Of a stretch of DNA of 64,000 nucleotides, positions 9,127 to 17,883 are shown in pieces. The DNA is from Dysgonomonas sp. HDW5A. GTDB lineage: Bacteria; Bacteroidota; Bacteroidia; Bacteroidales; Dysgonomonadaceae. The stretch lies in contig NZ_CP049857.1 in the NCBI RefSeq assembly GCF_011299555.1, forward strand, positions 1,178,001 through 1,242,000, in the 5' to 3' direction. The translations under genes were made by a program, and so were the position numbers. Every line of letters starts with the position of its first letter. The first letter of the stretch is position 1. The notes under the pieces are model-generated. The model had not been told where the DNA came from, made no database searches, and was given only the letters and a program-made list of their open reading frames with translations.

Positions 9127-9727
9127 TTAGCTCCCCTCTGCCTTGCCGTACGATAGTAGGCTCACCATCTGTACAATCGACTATGGTTGAAGCTTCGAGA
9201 CCTCCATATCCCCCATCAATAATAAGATCTACAACATTTTCATACTTTTCCTCCATTAATTCGGGGTCTGTTGTATACTCTATGATCTCATCATCGTTTT
9301 TAACAGATGTTGTCAAAACAGGATTACCTAGGATTCTAACAATTTCCCTGATGATATTGTTGTCCGGTATCCTGATACCAACTGTTTTTTTATCTTTATA
9401 TATTTTAGGCAGAGAGGATGTTGTATTTAACAAAAAAGTAAAGGGTCCTGGCAAATTTTTCTTCATTAATTTAAACGTAGAGGTATCTACCTTAGCATAT
9501 TCGCTGATATTACTCAAGTCATAGCATATAATCGATAGATTACTCTTTGCCGGATTTATACCTTTCATCTTACAAATTTTCTCTACGGCTCTCACATTTA
9601 GAGCATCACAACCAATTGCATAAACAGTATCGGTAGGATAGATAACCAGTCCTCCATCTTGAAGAACCTTCACCACTTTATCAATTTCTTTTTGATTGGG
9701 ATTTTCCGGATATATTTTTATTAACAT
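9119..9727 (-). CDS. L-threonylcarbamoyladenylate synthase, Sua5/YciO/YrdC family
   Basis: Makes threonylcarbamoyl-AMP from threonine, bicarbonate and ATP for t6A modification of ANN-decoding tRNAs. The 202-residue protein has the YrdC fold signatures: [18 protein letters not shown] (about 25-42), [33 protein letters not shown] and a final [20 protein letters not shown]. It is a single-domain form without the C-terminal Sua5 extension. A YciO-type paralogue with another role cannot be excluded from sequence alone, so no symbol is given. Confidence 0.9.
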   Translation of the reverse strand: MLIKIYPENPNQKEIDKVVKVLQDGGLVIYPTDTVYAIGCDALNVRAVEKICKMKGINPAKSNLSIICYDLSNISEYAKVDTSTFKLMKKNLPGPFTFLLNTTSSLPKIYKDKKTVGIRIPDNNIIREIVRILGNPVLTTSVKNDDEIIEYTTDPELMEEKYENVVDLIIDGGYGGLEASTIVDCTDGEPTIVRQGRGELIW

Positions 9728-9801
9728 AATTATTCCTAAACTTTTTCTTTGTACAGAAGAGTGTATCCTATTCTATTTATTTGTGTTTCTTCAAAACACG
9801 A

Positions 9802-9809
9802 CAAATATA
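9802..9809 (-). promoter_or_regulatory. -7 box upstream of the Sua5/YrdC gene
   Basis: Minus-strand TATATTTG, a perfect TAnnTTTG match, abutting the T-run of the fabI terminator. It predicts a leader of about 67 nt. Confidence 0.5.
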
Positions 9810-9815
9810 TAAAAA

Positions 9816-9847
9816 AAGAGACAGAAAACTCTTGTTTTCTGTCTCTT
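9816..9847 (-). terminator. terminator of fabI
   Basis: Perfect 14-bp stem (9816-9829 with 9834-9847, 4-nt loop) followed on the minus strand by seven T residues. Confidence 0.9.
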
Positions 9848-9893
9848 AAGACTTATAACCTTTTATTCTTTTTCCTTACGAATAAATTCCGGC

Positions 9894-10712
9894 TTATTTA
9901 TTTGCATTAAACTCATCCATCACGGCTGCAGTAAGTCCCATATTAGAGAAACCTCCATCGTGAAATAAGTTTTGCATGGTTACTTTGCGAGTCAAATCCG
10001 AGAACATAACAATACAATAATCGGCACACTCCTCGGCATTGGCATTACCTAGAGGCGACATTTTTTCGGCAAATTCAAGAAATCCGCCCATACCTCCGAT
10101 ACCTGCTCCGGCAGTGGTCATTGTAGGTGATTGTGAAATTGTATTCACACGTACACCTTTATCACGTCCATATACATAACCAAAGCTACGACCTATCGAT
10201 TCTAACAACGATTTAGCATCAGCCATATCATTATATCCTGCAAAAGTACGTTGTGCTGCAATATGAGTAAGAGCTAAAACCGAACCGCCTTCAGCAATCG
10301 CATCCATTTTTTTCGCAACCTGCATCATTTTGTGAAAAGAGACAGCCGAAATATCTAATGTTTTATCTAAAAATTTATAGTCTAAATCATCATAATCGCG
10401 TCCTTTACGTACGTTTGGAGACATACCTATTGAGTGAAGAACGAAGTCAATCTTACCACCCAGAATTTCTTGCGATCTTGCAAAAACAAGCTCAAGATCT
10501 TCTACGATTGTAGCATCTGCAGGAATCACTTCTGTCTTTAATTTGTCAGCCAATGCATTAGTTTCTCCCATCCTCATTGCCATAGGAGTATTTGATAATG
10601 TAATTGTTGCTCCTTGCTCTACAGCTTTTTCTGCAACTTTCCATGCTATTGACATTTCATTTAGAGCTCCAAAGACGATACCTCTTTTGCCCTTTAATAA
10701 GTTATGACTCAT
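9894..10712 (-). CDS. fabI: enoyl-[acyl-carrier-protein] reductase, NADH type
   Basis: Carries out the last reduction of each fatty-acid elongation cycle in the cytoplasm. The 272-residue short-chain dehydrogenase has the FabI N-terminus with GIVFGALNEMSIAW (11-24), LHSIGMSPN (92-100) and the catalytic Y-x6-K as Tyr160 and Lys167 (YNDMADAK). The position matching E. coli Tyr146, usually Tyr in LSY, is His150 here (LTHIAAQR), encoded CAT, one base from TAT. It is monocistronic with a -7 box and a strong terminator. Confidence 0.95.
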   Translation of the reverse strand: MSHNLLKGKRGIVFGALNEMSIAWKVAEKAVEQGATITLSNTPMAMRMGETNALADKLKTEVIPADATIVEDLELVFARSQEILGGKIDFVLHSIGMSPNVRKGRDYDDLDYKFLDKTLDISAVSFHKMMQVAKKMDAIAEGGSVLALTHIAAQRTFAGYNDMADAKSLLESIGRSFGYVYGRDKGVRVNTISQSPTMTTAGAGIGGMGGFLEFAEKMSPLGNANAEECADYCIVMFSDLTRKVTMQNLFHDGGFSNMGLTAAVMDEFNANK

Positions 10713-10761
10713 TTTTATTTTTCTATTAGTGAATAATATTCTTTTTGATTGTTGAATGGCA

Positions 10762-10769
10762 CAAAAATA
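10762..10769 (-). promoter_or_regulatory. -7 box of the fabI promoter
   Basis: Minus-strand TATTTTTG matches TAnnTTTG and lies about 50 nt before the ATG. No -33 TTTG is seen. Confidence 0.5.
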
Positions 10770-10789
10770 CTAAAAATGTGCAATATCTA

Positions 10790-11263
10790 TATTCTTTTAC
10801 CTAAAATTTCCCATAAATAAGAAATTACTCTTAATAAACAGCCTTCTTAAAAAGCAGCAGAATCACTTATAACCAAATGAATATCTTTCGATTATAGTAT
10901 ATATTTAGAAATAAGAAATCTACAACCACGAAATATGCATATCCTGCTTTTTTAGCTTTCTTTTTACCTATTCAACTCAACATTCTATTTGAATGAGGTT
11001 AGAATTTACCGCCACTTCGGTTCTTTAAACAGATCAATTATAAAGCATATAAGCTCCAATAATTAGCAAAGGTTTTTATTTAATACAATTGATTAAGACA
11101 AACAACCTGTGCCATAAATCATTTTAGGCGTCACGTAAAACATAAAGGAAATTGCTGATAGAAGATCGTAATATAAATAGTTATTTTCTTGGAAATAAAT
11201 CCGTATCAATAGCTATGTATCAATCGAAATAAGAAGAGGTTTGGAAGAATTTATTAAATATCT
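10790..11263. other. non-coding stretch between fabI and the rpsU promoter
   Basis: About 470 bp of A/T-rich sequence between divergent genes. I see no ORF with a plausible start and leader, no repeat shared with other parts of the window and no convincing hairpin. Upstream regulatory sites for rpsU could lie here but none is recognisable. Confidence 0.5.
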
Positions 11264-11294
11264 TTTGTGGTTCTCATTGAAACATATATCTTTG
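11264..11294 (+). promoter_or_regulatory. promoter of the rpsU-xerC-hpf operon
   Basis: TTTG (11264-11267), a 19-nt spacer and TATCTTTG (11287-11294), a consensus Bacteroidota promoter. The predicted start near 11301 gives an unusually long leader of about 175 nt before rpsU. I could not find a clear structure in that leader. Confidence 0.75.
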
Positions 11295-11475
11295 CAACCC
11301 GAAAAAGAAGGGAGGTTTTGATTAATACTTAGAATAATATAGTACTGAAACATAGGCTTTACAATAAGAATAAAGCATTATGTATGTATCCGGATCAATT
11401 AGATTAGATTGAGATGGACTTATTTTAATAAATCAAAACGTATTTTTTATAAACTGAAATTTAAAAATTAAAATT

Positions 11476-11667
11476 ATGATAGTTGTTCCTATAAAAGAAG
11501 GTGAAAACATCGAAAAAGCACTTAAAAAATTCAAAAGAAAATTCGAAAAAACTGGTGTCGTAAAAGAACTAAGACGTCGTCAAGCTTTTGAAAAACCATC
11601 TATTACAAATAGAAAACAAAGAATTCACGCTGCATACGTACAAAAACTTCATCAAATAGAAGATTAA
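11476..11667 (+). CDS. rpsU: 30S ribosomal protein S21
   Basis: The 63-residue basic protein has the S21 core: MIVVPIKEGENIEKALKKFK at the start, then FEKTGVVKELRRRQAFEKPS and a basic tail. S21 sits on the 30S platform near the anti-Shine-Dalgarno region. It is followed by xerC and hpf on the same strand, and I infer one operon of translation-linked genes. Confidence 0.97.
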   Translation: MIVVPIKEGENIEKALKKFKRKFEKTGVVKELRRRQAFEKPSITNRKQRIHAAYVQKLHQIED

Positions 11668-11726
11668 AACATTTGTATTTATAACAACGATTGTATAACT
11701 TCGTCTCTGAACCAGAAAGGTAAATA

Positions 11727-12611
11727 ATGACGATAGTTGACAAATATATAGATTATCTCCGTTATGAAAAGAACTACTCTTCTCACACGGAGATTTCTTA
11801 TTATAGTGACCTTATCCAATTCAGAGATTTTATAGACACTAATTATCCTGATGTGGAGCTGGAAACTGTAGATGGCGATATCGTCAGAGCATGGATCATC
11901 TTTTTAATGGAGACCAAAACCTCCGCCCGTTCAGTAAACAGGAAATTGAGTTCTTTGAAATCATTTTATCGGTACCTCCAAAAGATGGGGCTAGTATCCA
12001 TAAGTCCCTTAAAAAAGATAAGCGGACCTAAAGCGAAAAAGCCAATACCATCGTTTGTGAATTATGCGGATATGGAAAAGGTGCTTGATCTCGAAGTTTT
12101 GGACAATGACTATGAATCATTCCGAGACAAAGTTATCCTCGAGTTATTCTATGTAACCGGTATGCGAAGAGCAGAACTTATCGGACTAACTGATAAAGAT
12201 GTGGATCTTTATTCGGGCAGTATAAGGGTTACGGGTAAACGTAACAAACAGCGAATCATACCTATTAGCAAGAACACCATAGCACTAATAGATGATTATC
12301 TTGAAATACGCAACCAAAATTTCGAGAACCAAACAGTCTCTTTCTTTGTTAAAAAGGACGGAGAACCAATCTATCCCATGTTAATCCATCGGATAGTAAG
12401 CAGTCACCTCAAGTGGATTCCGACTTTAGCGAAAGCAAGTCCACACGTTTTAAGACATTCGTTTGCTACAGGAATGCTTAACAACGGAGCTGACATAAAT
12501 GCGGTAAAAGAACTGCTGGGACATTCGAGTTTAGCATCTACTGAGATTTACACGCATACATCTTTTGACGAACTTAAGAAAATATACAATAAAGCTCATC
12601 CTCGAGCATAA
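11727..12611 (+). CDS. xerC: site-specific tyrosine recombinase, XerC type
   Basis: The 294-residue protein has an N-terminal SAM-like core-binding domain (about 1-100) and a C-terminal catalytic domain. The catalytic set is visible: Arg147 (TGMRRAEL), Lys171 (TGKRNKQR), His240 and Arg243 (SPHVLRHSFA), His266 (LLGHSSL) and Tyr275 (EIYTH). With a partner it resolves chromosome dimers at dif. Its position between rpsU and hpf and its standard length argue for the housekeeping recombinase rather than an element integrase. XerC versus XerD assignment rests on general resemblance. Confidence 0.9.
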   Translation: MTIVDKYIDYLRYEKNYSSHTEISYYSDLIQFRDFIDTNYPDVELETVDGDIVRAWIIFLMETKTSARSVNRKLSSLKSFYRYLQKMGLVSISPLKKISGPKAKKPIPSFVNYADMEKVLDLEVLDNDYESFRDKVILELFYVTGMRRAELIGLTDKDVDLYSGSIRVTGKRNKQRIIPISKNTIALIDDYLEIRNQNFENQTVSFFVKKDGEPIYPMLIHRIVSSHLKWIPTLAKASPHVLRHSFATGMLNNGADINAVKELLGHSSLASTEIYTHTSFDELKKIYNKAHPRA

Positions 12612-12634
12612 CTATTAAAACAAAAGGAGGAATC

Positions 12635-12937
12635 ATGATGGACATTAAAATTCAAGCGCTACACTTTGACGCTAGTGAAAAACTTAGAGAGTTTATCCAA
12701 AAGAAGGTAATTAAGCTAGAAAAATATTCAGACGACATATTAAGTGCAGATATTATACTTAAGGTTGTAAAACCAGAAACCAGTAATAATAAAGATGCAT
12801 CAATAAAGTTAAATGTCAAGAATGATGAGCTTTACGCAAATAAAACAGCCGAAAGTTTCGAAGAAGCAATCGATTTATGCTCAGAGGCTTTGGAAAAGCA
12901 ACTGATCAAGTACAAAGAAAAAGTGCAACCTAAGTAA
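12635..12937 (+). CDS. hpf: ribosome hibernation-promoting factor, short form
   Basis: The 100-residue protein matches the HPF/RaiA fold: MDIKIQALHFDASEKLREFI at the start, a central VVKPETSNNKDASIKLNV strand region and a helix ending SEALEKQLIKYKEKVQPK. It binds the 30S decoding region and inactivates or dimerises ribosomes in stationary phase. It lacks the long-form C-terminal dimerisation domain. A strong AAAGGAGG precedes the tandem ATGATG, which is unusual in this window, and either Met (12635 or 12638) could be used. Last gene of the rpsU operon. Confidence 0.92.
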   Translation: MMDIKIQALHFDASEKLREFIQKKVIKLEKYSDDILSADIILKVVKPETSNNKDASIKLNVKNDELYANKTAESFEEAIDLCSEALEKQLIKYKEKVQPK

Positions 12938-12953
12938 AAATAACTGATATTTT

Positions 12954-12985
12954 CTTGGGAGTTAAGAAATTTCTTTCTATTTTTG
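12954..12985 (+). promoter_or_regulatory. putative promoter for the tRNA cluster
   Basis: CTTG (12954-12957), a 20-nt spacer and TATTTTTG (12978-12985). It lies about 65 nt before the first tRNA and would drive the Thr-Tyr-Gly-Thr cluster and perhaps tuf. Confidence 0.55.
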
Positions 12986-12986
12986 T

Positions 12987-13021
12987 CGCCGTTTCGCATA
13001 AAGCACATCTGCGAAGCGGCG
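12987..13021 (+). terminator. strong hairpin between hpf and the tRNA cluster
   Basis: 12-bp GC-rich stem (12987-12998 with 13010-13021) with one wobble and an 11-nt loop. It is followed only by ATTATTATTT, so it may be a weak terminator of the hpf operon or a leader hairpin of the tRNA transcript. Confidence 0.5.
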
Positions 13022-13050
13022 ATTATTATTTGGAGAATAATCAAGCCCAT

Positions 13051-13124
13051 GCCTCTTTAGCTCAGTTGGCCAGAGCACGTGATTTGTAATCTCGGGGTCG
13101 TTGGTTCGAATCCGACAAGAGGCT
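13051..13124 (+). tRNA. tRNA-Thr(TGT)
   Basis: Cloverleaf with acceptor GCCTCTT/AAGAGGC, D-arm TAGCTCAGTTGG, anticodon loop TTTGTAA with anticodon TGT, and GGTTCGAATCC T-arm. CCA is not encoded. Confidence 0.95.
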
Positions 13125-13169
13125 CAAAAAAAGAAAGGCAAAAGCCTATTTTTTTTCAGTGAGAAAAAG

Positions 13170-13252
13170 GGGCAGTTACCAGAGTGGCCAAATGGGTCTG
13201 ACTGTAACTCAGATAGCGTAAGCTTACGGTGGTTCGAATCCATCACTGCCCA
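13170..13252 (+). tRNA. tRNA-Tyr(GTA)
   Basis: Class II tRNA with acceptor GGGCAGT/ACTGCCC, anticodon loop CTGTAAC (GTA), a long variable arm (AGCGTAAGCT) and T-arm GGTTCGAATCC. Confidence 0.95.
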
Positions 13253-13263
13253 CTTTTTATTTT

Positions 13264-13336
13264 GCGAAAGTAGCTCAGTTGATAGAGCATCAGCCTTCCA
13301 AGCTGAGGGTCGCGGGTTTGAGCCCCGTCTTTCGCT
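13264..13336 (+). tRNA. tRNA-Gly(TCC)
   Basis: Acceptor GCGAAAG/CTTTCGC, anticodon loop CTTCCAA (TCC) and T-loop GGTTTGAGCC. Confidence 0.95.
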
Positions 13337-13342
13337 CTCATC

Positions 13343-13415
<73 letters not shown>

Positions 13416-13511
13416 CTAGAGATTGCAGCAGGCAATATAATAACGGTGGTTTTATTATCACCATAGAAAAGAATTAGAAAAGCAATCATTAATTAATAAG
13501 TACACTTTATT

Positions 13512-14699
13512 ATGGCAAAAGAACATTTTAACCGGTCGAAACCACACGTAAATATCGGTACAATCGGTCACGTTGACCACGGTAAAACTACTCTTACTGC
13601 TGCTATCACTAAAGTATTAGCAGATAAAGGGTTCTCTGAAGCTAAATCTTTTGATCAAATCGATAACGCTCCTGAAGAAAAAGAACGTGGTATCACTATC
13701 AATACTTCTCACGTAGAATATCAAACAGCTAACCGTCATTACGCTCACGTTGACTGTCCAGGTCACGCTGACTACGTAAAAAACATGGTTACTGGTGCTG
13801 CACAAATGGACGGTGCTATCATTGTAGTTGCTGCAACTGATGGTCCTATGCCTCAAACTCGTGAGCACATTCTTCTAGCACGTCAGGTAAACGTACCTCG
13901 TCTAGTTGTATTCATGAACAAATGCGATATCGTTGAAGACGAAGAAATGTTGGAACTAGTTGAAATGGAAATGAGAGAACTTCTTTCATTCTACAACTTC
14001 GACGGTGACAATACTCCAGTTATCCGCGGATCTGCTCTTGGAGCACTTAACGGTGTTGAGCCTTGGGTTAGCCAAGTTATGGAGCTTATGAACGCAGTTG
14101 ATACTTGGATTGAACTACCTCCACGTGATGTTGACAAACCATTCCTTATGCCCGTTGAAGACGTATTCTCGATCACAGGTCGTGGTACTGTAGCAACAGG
14201 TCGTATCGAAACAGGTATCATCAAAACTTCTGAAGAAGTTCAAATCATTGGACTTGGATCTGAAGGAAAAAAATCAGTTGTTACTGGTGTTGAGATGTTC
14301 CGTAAAATCCTAGACGAAGGTCAAGCTGGTGATAACGTAGGTCTTTTACTTCGTGGTGTTGATAAAGACGATATCAAACGTGGTATGGTTATCACTCACC
14401 CAGGAAAAGTAACTCCTCACACTAAGTTCAAAGCTGAGGTATATATCTTGAAAAAAGAAGAAGGTGGACGTCACACTCCATTCCACAATAAATATCGCCC
14501 TCAATTCTATATTCGTACATTAGATGTTACAGGTGAAATCACTCTTCCAGAAGGAACTGACATGGTAATGCCAGGTGATAACTTAACAATCAATGTAGAA
14601 TTGATCTACCCAGTAGCATGTAATGTAGGTCTACGTTTCGCTATCCGCGAAGGTGGTCGTACAGTAGGAGCTGGTCAGATTACAGAAATTGTTGAATAA
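13512..14699 (+). CDS. tuf: elongation factor Tu
   Basis: The 395-residue GTPase delivers aminoacyl-tRNA to the ribosome. G-motifs are visible: GHVDHGKT (P-loop, about 19-26), the switch I region [14 protein letters not shown] (about 80-84), NKCD (about 135-138) and SAL (about 173-175). Domains 2 and 3 follow, with a C-terminal [15 protein letters not shown]. Codon use is biased to a few codons, as expected of a highly expressed gene. It is embedded between tRNA genes, a common bacterial arrangement. Confidence 0.98.
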   Translation: MAKEHFNRSKPHVNIGTIGHVDHGKTTLTAAITKVLADKGFSEAKSFDQIDNAPEEKERGITINTSHVEYQTANRHYAHVDCPGHADYVKNMVTGAAQMDGAIIVVAATDGPMPQTREHILLARQVNVPRLVVFMNKCDIVEDEEMLELVEMEMRELLSFYNFDGDNTPVIRGSALGALNGVEPWVSQVMELMNAVDTWIELPPRDVDKPFLMPVEDVFSITGRGTVATGRIETGIIKTSEEVQIIGLGSEGKKSVVTGVEMFRKILDEGQAGDNVGLLLRGVDKDDIKRGMVITHPGKVTPHTKFKAEVYILKKEEGGRHTPFHNKYRPQFYIRTLDVTGEITLPEGTDMVMPGDNLTINVELIYPVACNVGLRFAIREGGRTVGAGQITEIVE

Positions 14700-14723
14700 T
14701 ATTTATTCAATCAAATAAAGCCA

Positions 14724-14748
14724 AAGTCGGCTAATAAATAGCCGACTT
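14724..14748 (+). other. hairpin between tuf and tRNA-Trp
   Basis: Perfect 9-bp stem (14724-14732 with 14740-14748, 7-nt loop) without a T-run. It could be a processing site or weak terminator between the tuf message and tRNA-Trp. Confidence 0.55.
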
Positions 14749-14754
14749 CAGTTT

Positions 14755-14827
14755 ACGGGTTTAGCTCAGTTGGTAGAGCACTGGTCTCCAAAACCAGGTG
14801 TCGGGAGTTCGAGTCTCTCAACCCGTG
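14755..14827 (+). tRNA. tRNA-Trp(CCA)
   Basis: Acceptor ACGGGTT/AACCCGT with discriminator G, anticodon loop CTCCAAA (CCA), T-arm GAGTTCGAGTCTC. It sits directly upstream of secE, the usual Bacteroidota order tuf-trnW-secE-nusG. Confidence 0.96.
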
Positions 14828-14845
14828 CAAATCTCTTAATGGGTA

Positions 14846-15037
14846 ATGAAAAAAATAATTCAATACGTAAAAGACTCATATAACGAACTTGTACACAAGG
14901 TTTCTTGGCCTACACGTGCAGAGCTCACAAACAGTGCTGTTGTTGTCATGATAGCTTCCTTTATTATGGCTCTAATAGTGTTTGGAATAGATTCTGCTTT
15001 CGAATGGGCACTTAAGTATTTTTACAATCTTGTATAA
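14846..15037 (+). CDS. secE: preprotein translocase subunit SecE
   Basis: The 63-residue single-span subunit of the SecYEG channel. The amphipathic N-terminal helix (YVKDSYNELVHKVSWPTRAE) contains the conserved VSWPT motif before one membrane segment (about 29-50). Length is normal for the short SecE of most bacteria. First of the secE-nusG-rplKAJL run. Confidence 0.96.
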   Translation: MKKIIQYVKDSYNELVHKVSWPTRAELTNSAVVVMIASFIMALIVFGIDSAFEWALKYFYNLV

Positions 15038-15059
15038 TAATCCTCTTTAATTTATTAAA

Positions 15060-15605
15060 ATGACTGAAATCGAAAAGAAATGGTACGTACTGCGTGCTGT
15101 TAGCGGAAAAGAAAATAAAGTCAAAGAGTATCTTGAGGCGGAAATAAAAAAAACCGAGTTAGGAAAATACATTTCTCAAGTTCTTATACCTACCGAAAAG
15201 ACTTATATCATGCGTAATGGGAAAAAAGTTCTCAAAGAAAGAGCTTATCTCCCCGGATATATATTGATAGAAGCTGCTTTGGTGGGTGAAGTTGTGCATG
15301 AACTCCGCAATATAAATTATGTTGCAGGTTTTCTTCCTAATGCTACAAATCCTCAACCGTTAAGCCAATCTGAAGTAAATCGCATTTTAGGCACGATGGA
15401 TGAGTTGGATGAGCAAAGCGAAGAAATGGATGTTCAATATATCGTAGGTGAAACGGTGAAGGTCAATAATGGACCATTCAATGGCTTCTCGGGTATTATT
15501 GAAGAAGTGAATGCAGAGAAAAAGAAACTCAAAGTGATGGTAAAGATATTCGGACGAAAAACTCCTCTCGAATTGAATTACTTACAAGTCGAAAAAGAAC
15601 AATAA
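15060..15605 (+). CDS. nusG: transcription termination/antitermination factor NusG
   Basis: The 181-residue protein starts KKWYVLRAVSGKENKVKEYL, the NGN domain that binds the RNA polymerase clamp. It continues with PGYILIEA, and ends with the KOW domain (about 125-181) containing VKVNNGPFNGFSGIIEEVN and GRKTPLELNY. It couples RNA polymerase to ribosomes or Rho. It follows secE by 22 nt. Confidence 0.97.
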   Translation: MTEIEKKWYVLRAVSGKENKVKEYLEAEIKKTELGKYISQVLIPTEKTYIMRNGKKVLKERAYLPGYILIEAALVGEVVHELRNINYVAGFLPNATNPQPLSQSEVNRILGTMDELDEQSEEMDVQYIVGETVKVNNGPFNGFSGIIEEVNAEKKKLKVMVKIFGRKTPLELNYLQVEKEQ

Positions 15606-15674
15606 ATTTGGTTACGCATTTTTTATTGATTTTCCACTAAGTTTTAAACAAAAACAAAAAAATTTAAAACAAAA

Positions 15675-16118
15675 ATGGCTAAAGAAATTGCTGGACAATT
15701 AAAATTACAAATTAAAGGCGGTGCAGCAAATCCATCTCCTCCCGTAGGACCTGCTTTAGGTTCTAAAGGGATCAACATCATGGATTTTTGCAAGCAATTT
15801 AATGCCAGAACTCAAGACAAGGCAGGTAAAATATTACCAGTAGTAATTACTTACTACGCTGACAAGTCTTTTGATTTTATAATCAAAAATCCTCCTGTAG
15901 CAATACAACTACTTGAGCTTACTAAGCAAAAAAGTGGTTCTGCTGAACCTAACCGTAAAAAAATCTCTGAAATAACTTGGGAACAAGTACAAGTTATAGC
16001 TGAAGATAAAATGGGTGATTTGAATTGTTTTACGATCGAATCGGCTATGAAAATGGTTGCCGGAACAGCAAGAAGTATGGGGATCACTGTAAAAGGGGCT
16101 TTCCCTGATGTTAAATAA
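15675..16118 (+). CDS. rplK: 50S ribosomal protein L11
   Basis: The 147-residue protein has the proline-rich [19 protein letters not shown] region (23-41), binds the GTPase-associated centre of 23S rRNA, and ends with the C-terminal RNA-binding domain segment [13 protein letters not shown]. Standard length, 69 nt after nusG. Confidence 0.98.
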   Translation: MAKEIAGQLKLQIKGGAANPSPPVGPALGSKGINIMDFCKQFNARTQDKAGKILPVVITYYADKSFDFIIKNPPVAIQLLELTKQKSGSAEPNRKKISEITWEQVQVIAEDKMGDLNCFTIESAMKMVAGTARSMGITVKGAFPDVK

Positions 16119-16136
16119 ATAAACTTCAATTGAGAA

Positions 16137-16835
16137 ATGGGTAAACTTACAAAAAATCAAAAGTTAGCTTTTAGCAAGATTGAAGCAGGGAAATCTTATT
16201 CACTTAAAGAAGCATCGGCACTTGTAAAAGAAATTACTACAAGTAAATTTGATGCATCTGTTGACGTAGATGTACGTCTAGGTGTAGATCCACGTAAAGC
16301 TAACCAGATGGTAAGAGGTGTAGTATCTCTTCCTCATGGAACAGGAAAACAAGTAAGAGTTCTTGTGTTATGTTCGCCAGACGCCGAAGCTGCTGCAAAA
16401 GAAGCCGGAGCAGACCACGTAGGTCTTGATGAATATATCGAAAAAATAAAAGGTGGCTGGACTGATATTGATGTTATCATCACTCAACCTGCCATTATGG
16501 GTAAAATCGGAGCTTTAGGTCGTGTACTAGGTCCTCGTGGTCTTATGCCGAATCCAAAGAGCGGTACTGTTACAGTAGATGTAGCAAAAGCTGTTACTGA
16601 GGTTAAAGCAGGTAAGATTGACTTTAAAGTAGACAAAACAGGTATTATCCATGCATCTATAGGTAAGGTATCATTTACTGCTGATCAAATCAAAGATAAT
16701 GCGAAAGAATTTATCAATACGCTTATCAAATTGAAACCAAGTTCGGCTAAAGGTACTTATGTGAAGAGTGTATTTCTTTCTAGCACTATGAGTCCGGGTA
16801 TTAAAATAGACCCTAAATCAGTAGACGAAAACTAA
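16137..16835 (+). CDS. rplA: 50S ribosomal protein L1
   Basis: The 232-residue L1 stalk protein contains the signature [17 protein letters not shown] near residue 130 and the N-terminal [17 protein letters not shown]. In many bacteria L1 represses its own operon by binding a leader mimic; no such mimic was identified here. It begins 18 nt after rplK. Confidence 0.98.
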   Translation: MGKLTKNQKLAFSKIEAGKSYSLKEASALVKEITTSKFDASVDVDVRLGVDPRKANQMVRGVVSLPHGTGKQVRVLVLCSPDAEAAAKEAGADHVGLDEYIEKIKGGWTDIDVIITQPAIMGKIGALGRVLGPRGLMPNPKSGTVTVDVAKAVTEVKAGKIDFKVDKTGIIHASIGKVSFTADQIKDNAKEFINTLIKLKPSSAKGTYVKSVFLSSTMSPGIKIDPKSVDEN

Positions 16836-16851
16836 TTAAAACTACGGAATT

Positions 16852-17364
16852 ATGAGAAAGGAAGATAAAAGCACTATTATAGATACCATTGCAGCTACAA
16901 TAAAAGGATATGATTTCTTTTATTTGACTGATATCTCTACACTTAATGCAGCAAAAACCAGCGCTTTAAGAGCTGAATGCTTTAAGAGTGATATCAAGCT
17001 GATGGTAGTTAAAAATACCTTATTGCAAAAAGCACTAGAATCATTAGATACTGATTATTCTGAATTGACTCCGGTCTTGACAGGTAACACTGCTATCATG
17101 CTTTCTAACGTTGCAAATGCTCCTGCTAAATTAATCGACAAATATAGCAAAGAAGGTATACCAGCGCTTAAGGCTGCATACGTGCAAGAAAGCTTCTATG
17201 TAGGAGCTGAAAACCTAAAAGCGTTAGTAAATATCAAGAGCAAAGAAGAACTTCTTGGAGAGGTTATCGGATTGTTACAATCGCCTATCAAGAATGTTGT
17301 ATCTGCTCTTCAATCAGGTGGTAACACCATCCACGGAGTACTTGAGACTCTATCGAAAAGATAA
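16852..17364 (+). CDS. rplJ: 50S ribosomal protein L10
   Basis: The 170-residue stalk base protein binds 23S rRNA with its N-terminal domain and carries L7/L12 dimers on its C-terminal helix. LKAAYVQESFYVG and the C-terminal LQSPIKNVVSALQSGGNTIHGVLETL match the family. It begins 16 nt after rplA. Confidence 0.97.
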   Translation: MRKEDKSTIIDTIAATIKGYDFFYLTDISTLNAAKTSALRAECFKSDIKLMVVKNTLLQKALESLDTDYSELTPVLTGNTAIMLSNVANAPAKLIDKYSKEGIPALKAAYVQESFYVGAENLKALVNIKSKEELLGEVIGLLQSPIKNVVSALQSGGNTIHGVLETLSKR

Positions 17365-17405
17365 ATTAAACAAAAGAAGTAATAACAATTTTAATACATA
17401 CAAAA

Positions 17406-17777
17406 ATGGCAGACGTAAAAGCTATTGCTGAACAACTAGTAAATTTGACAGTTAAAGAAGTTAGCGAATTGGCTGAAACTCTTAAAACAGAATACGGTAT
17501 CGAACCAGCTGCTGCAGCTGTTGCCGTTGCTGCTCCTGCTGCTGCAGCAGAAGCTGTAGAAGAAAAAACAGCATTTGATGTTGTTTTGAAATCTGCTGGT
17601 GCAAACAAACTAGCTATAGTAAAAGCTGTTAAAGAACTTACAGGTTTAGGTTTGAAAGAAGCGAAAGATCTAGTAGATGCTGCTCCTTCTGAATTGAAAA
17701 AAGGTGTTAGCAAAGACGAAGCTGATGCATTGAAAAAACAATTGGAAGAAGCTGGAGCTGAAGTTGAACTTAAATAA
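17406..17777 (+). CDS. rplL: 50S ribosomal protein L7/L12
   Basis: The 123-residue stalk protein has an N-terminal dimerisation helix, an Ala-rich hinge (about 33-52) and a C-terminal domain [20 protein letters not shown] and [15 protein letters not shown] that contacts translation factors. It lies directly before the rpoB leader. Confidence 0.98.
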   Translation: MADVKAIAEQLVNLTVKEVSELAETLKTEYGIEPAAAAVAVAAPAAAAEAVEEKTAFDVVLKSAGANKLAIVKAVKELTGLGLKEAKDLVDAAPSELKKGVSKDEADALKKQLEEAGAEVELK

Positions 17778-17786
17778 AACAAAAAA

Positions 17787-17840
17787 ATCCTGTTAATCAG
17801 GATGTTGGTTGAGAACCTTCTGAGTAAGGAGGTTCTTGAC
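17787..17840 (+). terminator. two hairpins in the rplL-rpoB gap, likely attenuator
   Basis: A 6-bp hairpin (17787-17792 with 17798-17803) is followed by a 9-bp hairpin (17812-17820 with 17828-17836) and then CCTTTTTG. This resembles the partial terminator or processing site known between rplL and rpoB in other bacteria, which lowers rpoBC expression relative to the ribosomal genes. Confidence 0.6.
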
Positions 17841-17883
17841 CTTTTTGCGTCAAAAGTAATTAGTTCAAAAAAAAGAGTATTCC

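Noticed and set aside
9837-9847. TTCTGTCTCTT string resembling the regulon box
   Set aside because: It is one arm of the fabI terminator and has no -7 box 38 nt downstream.
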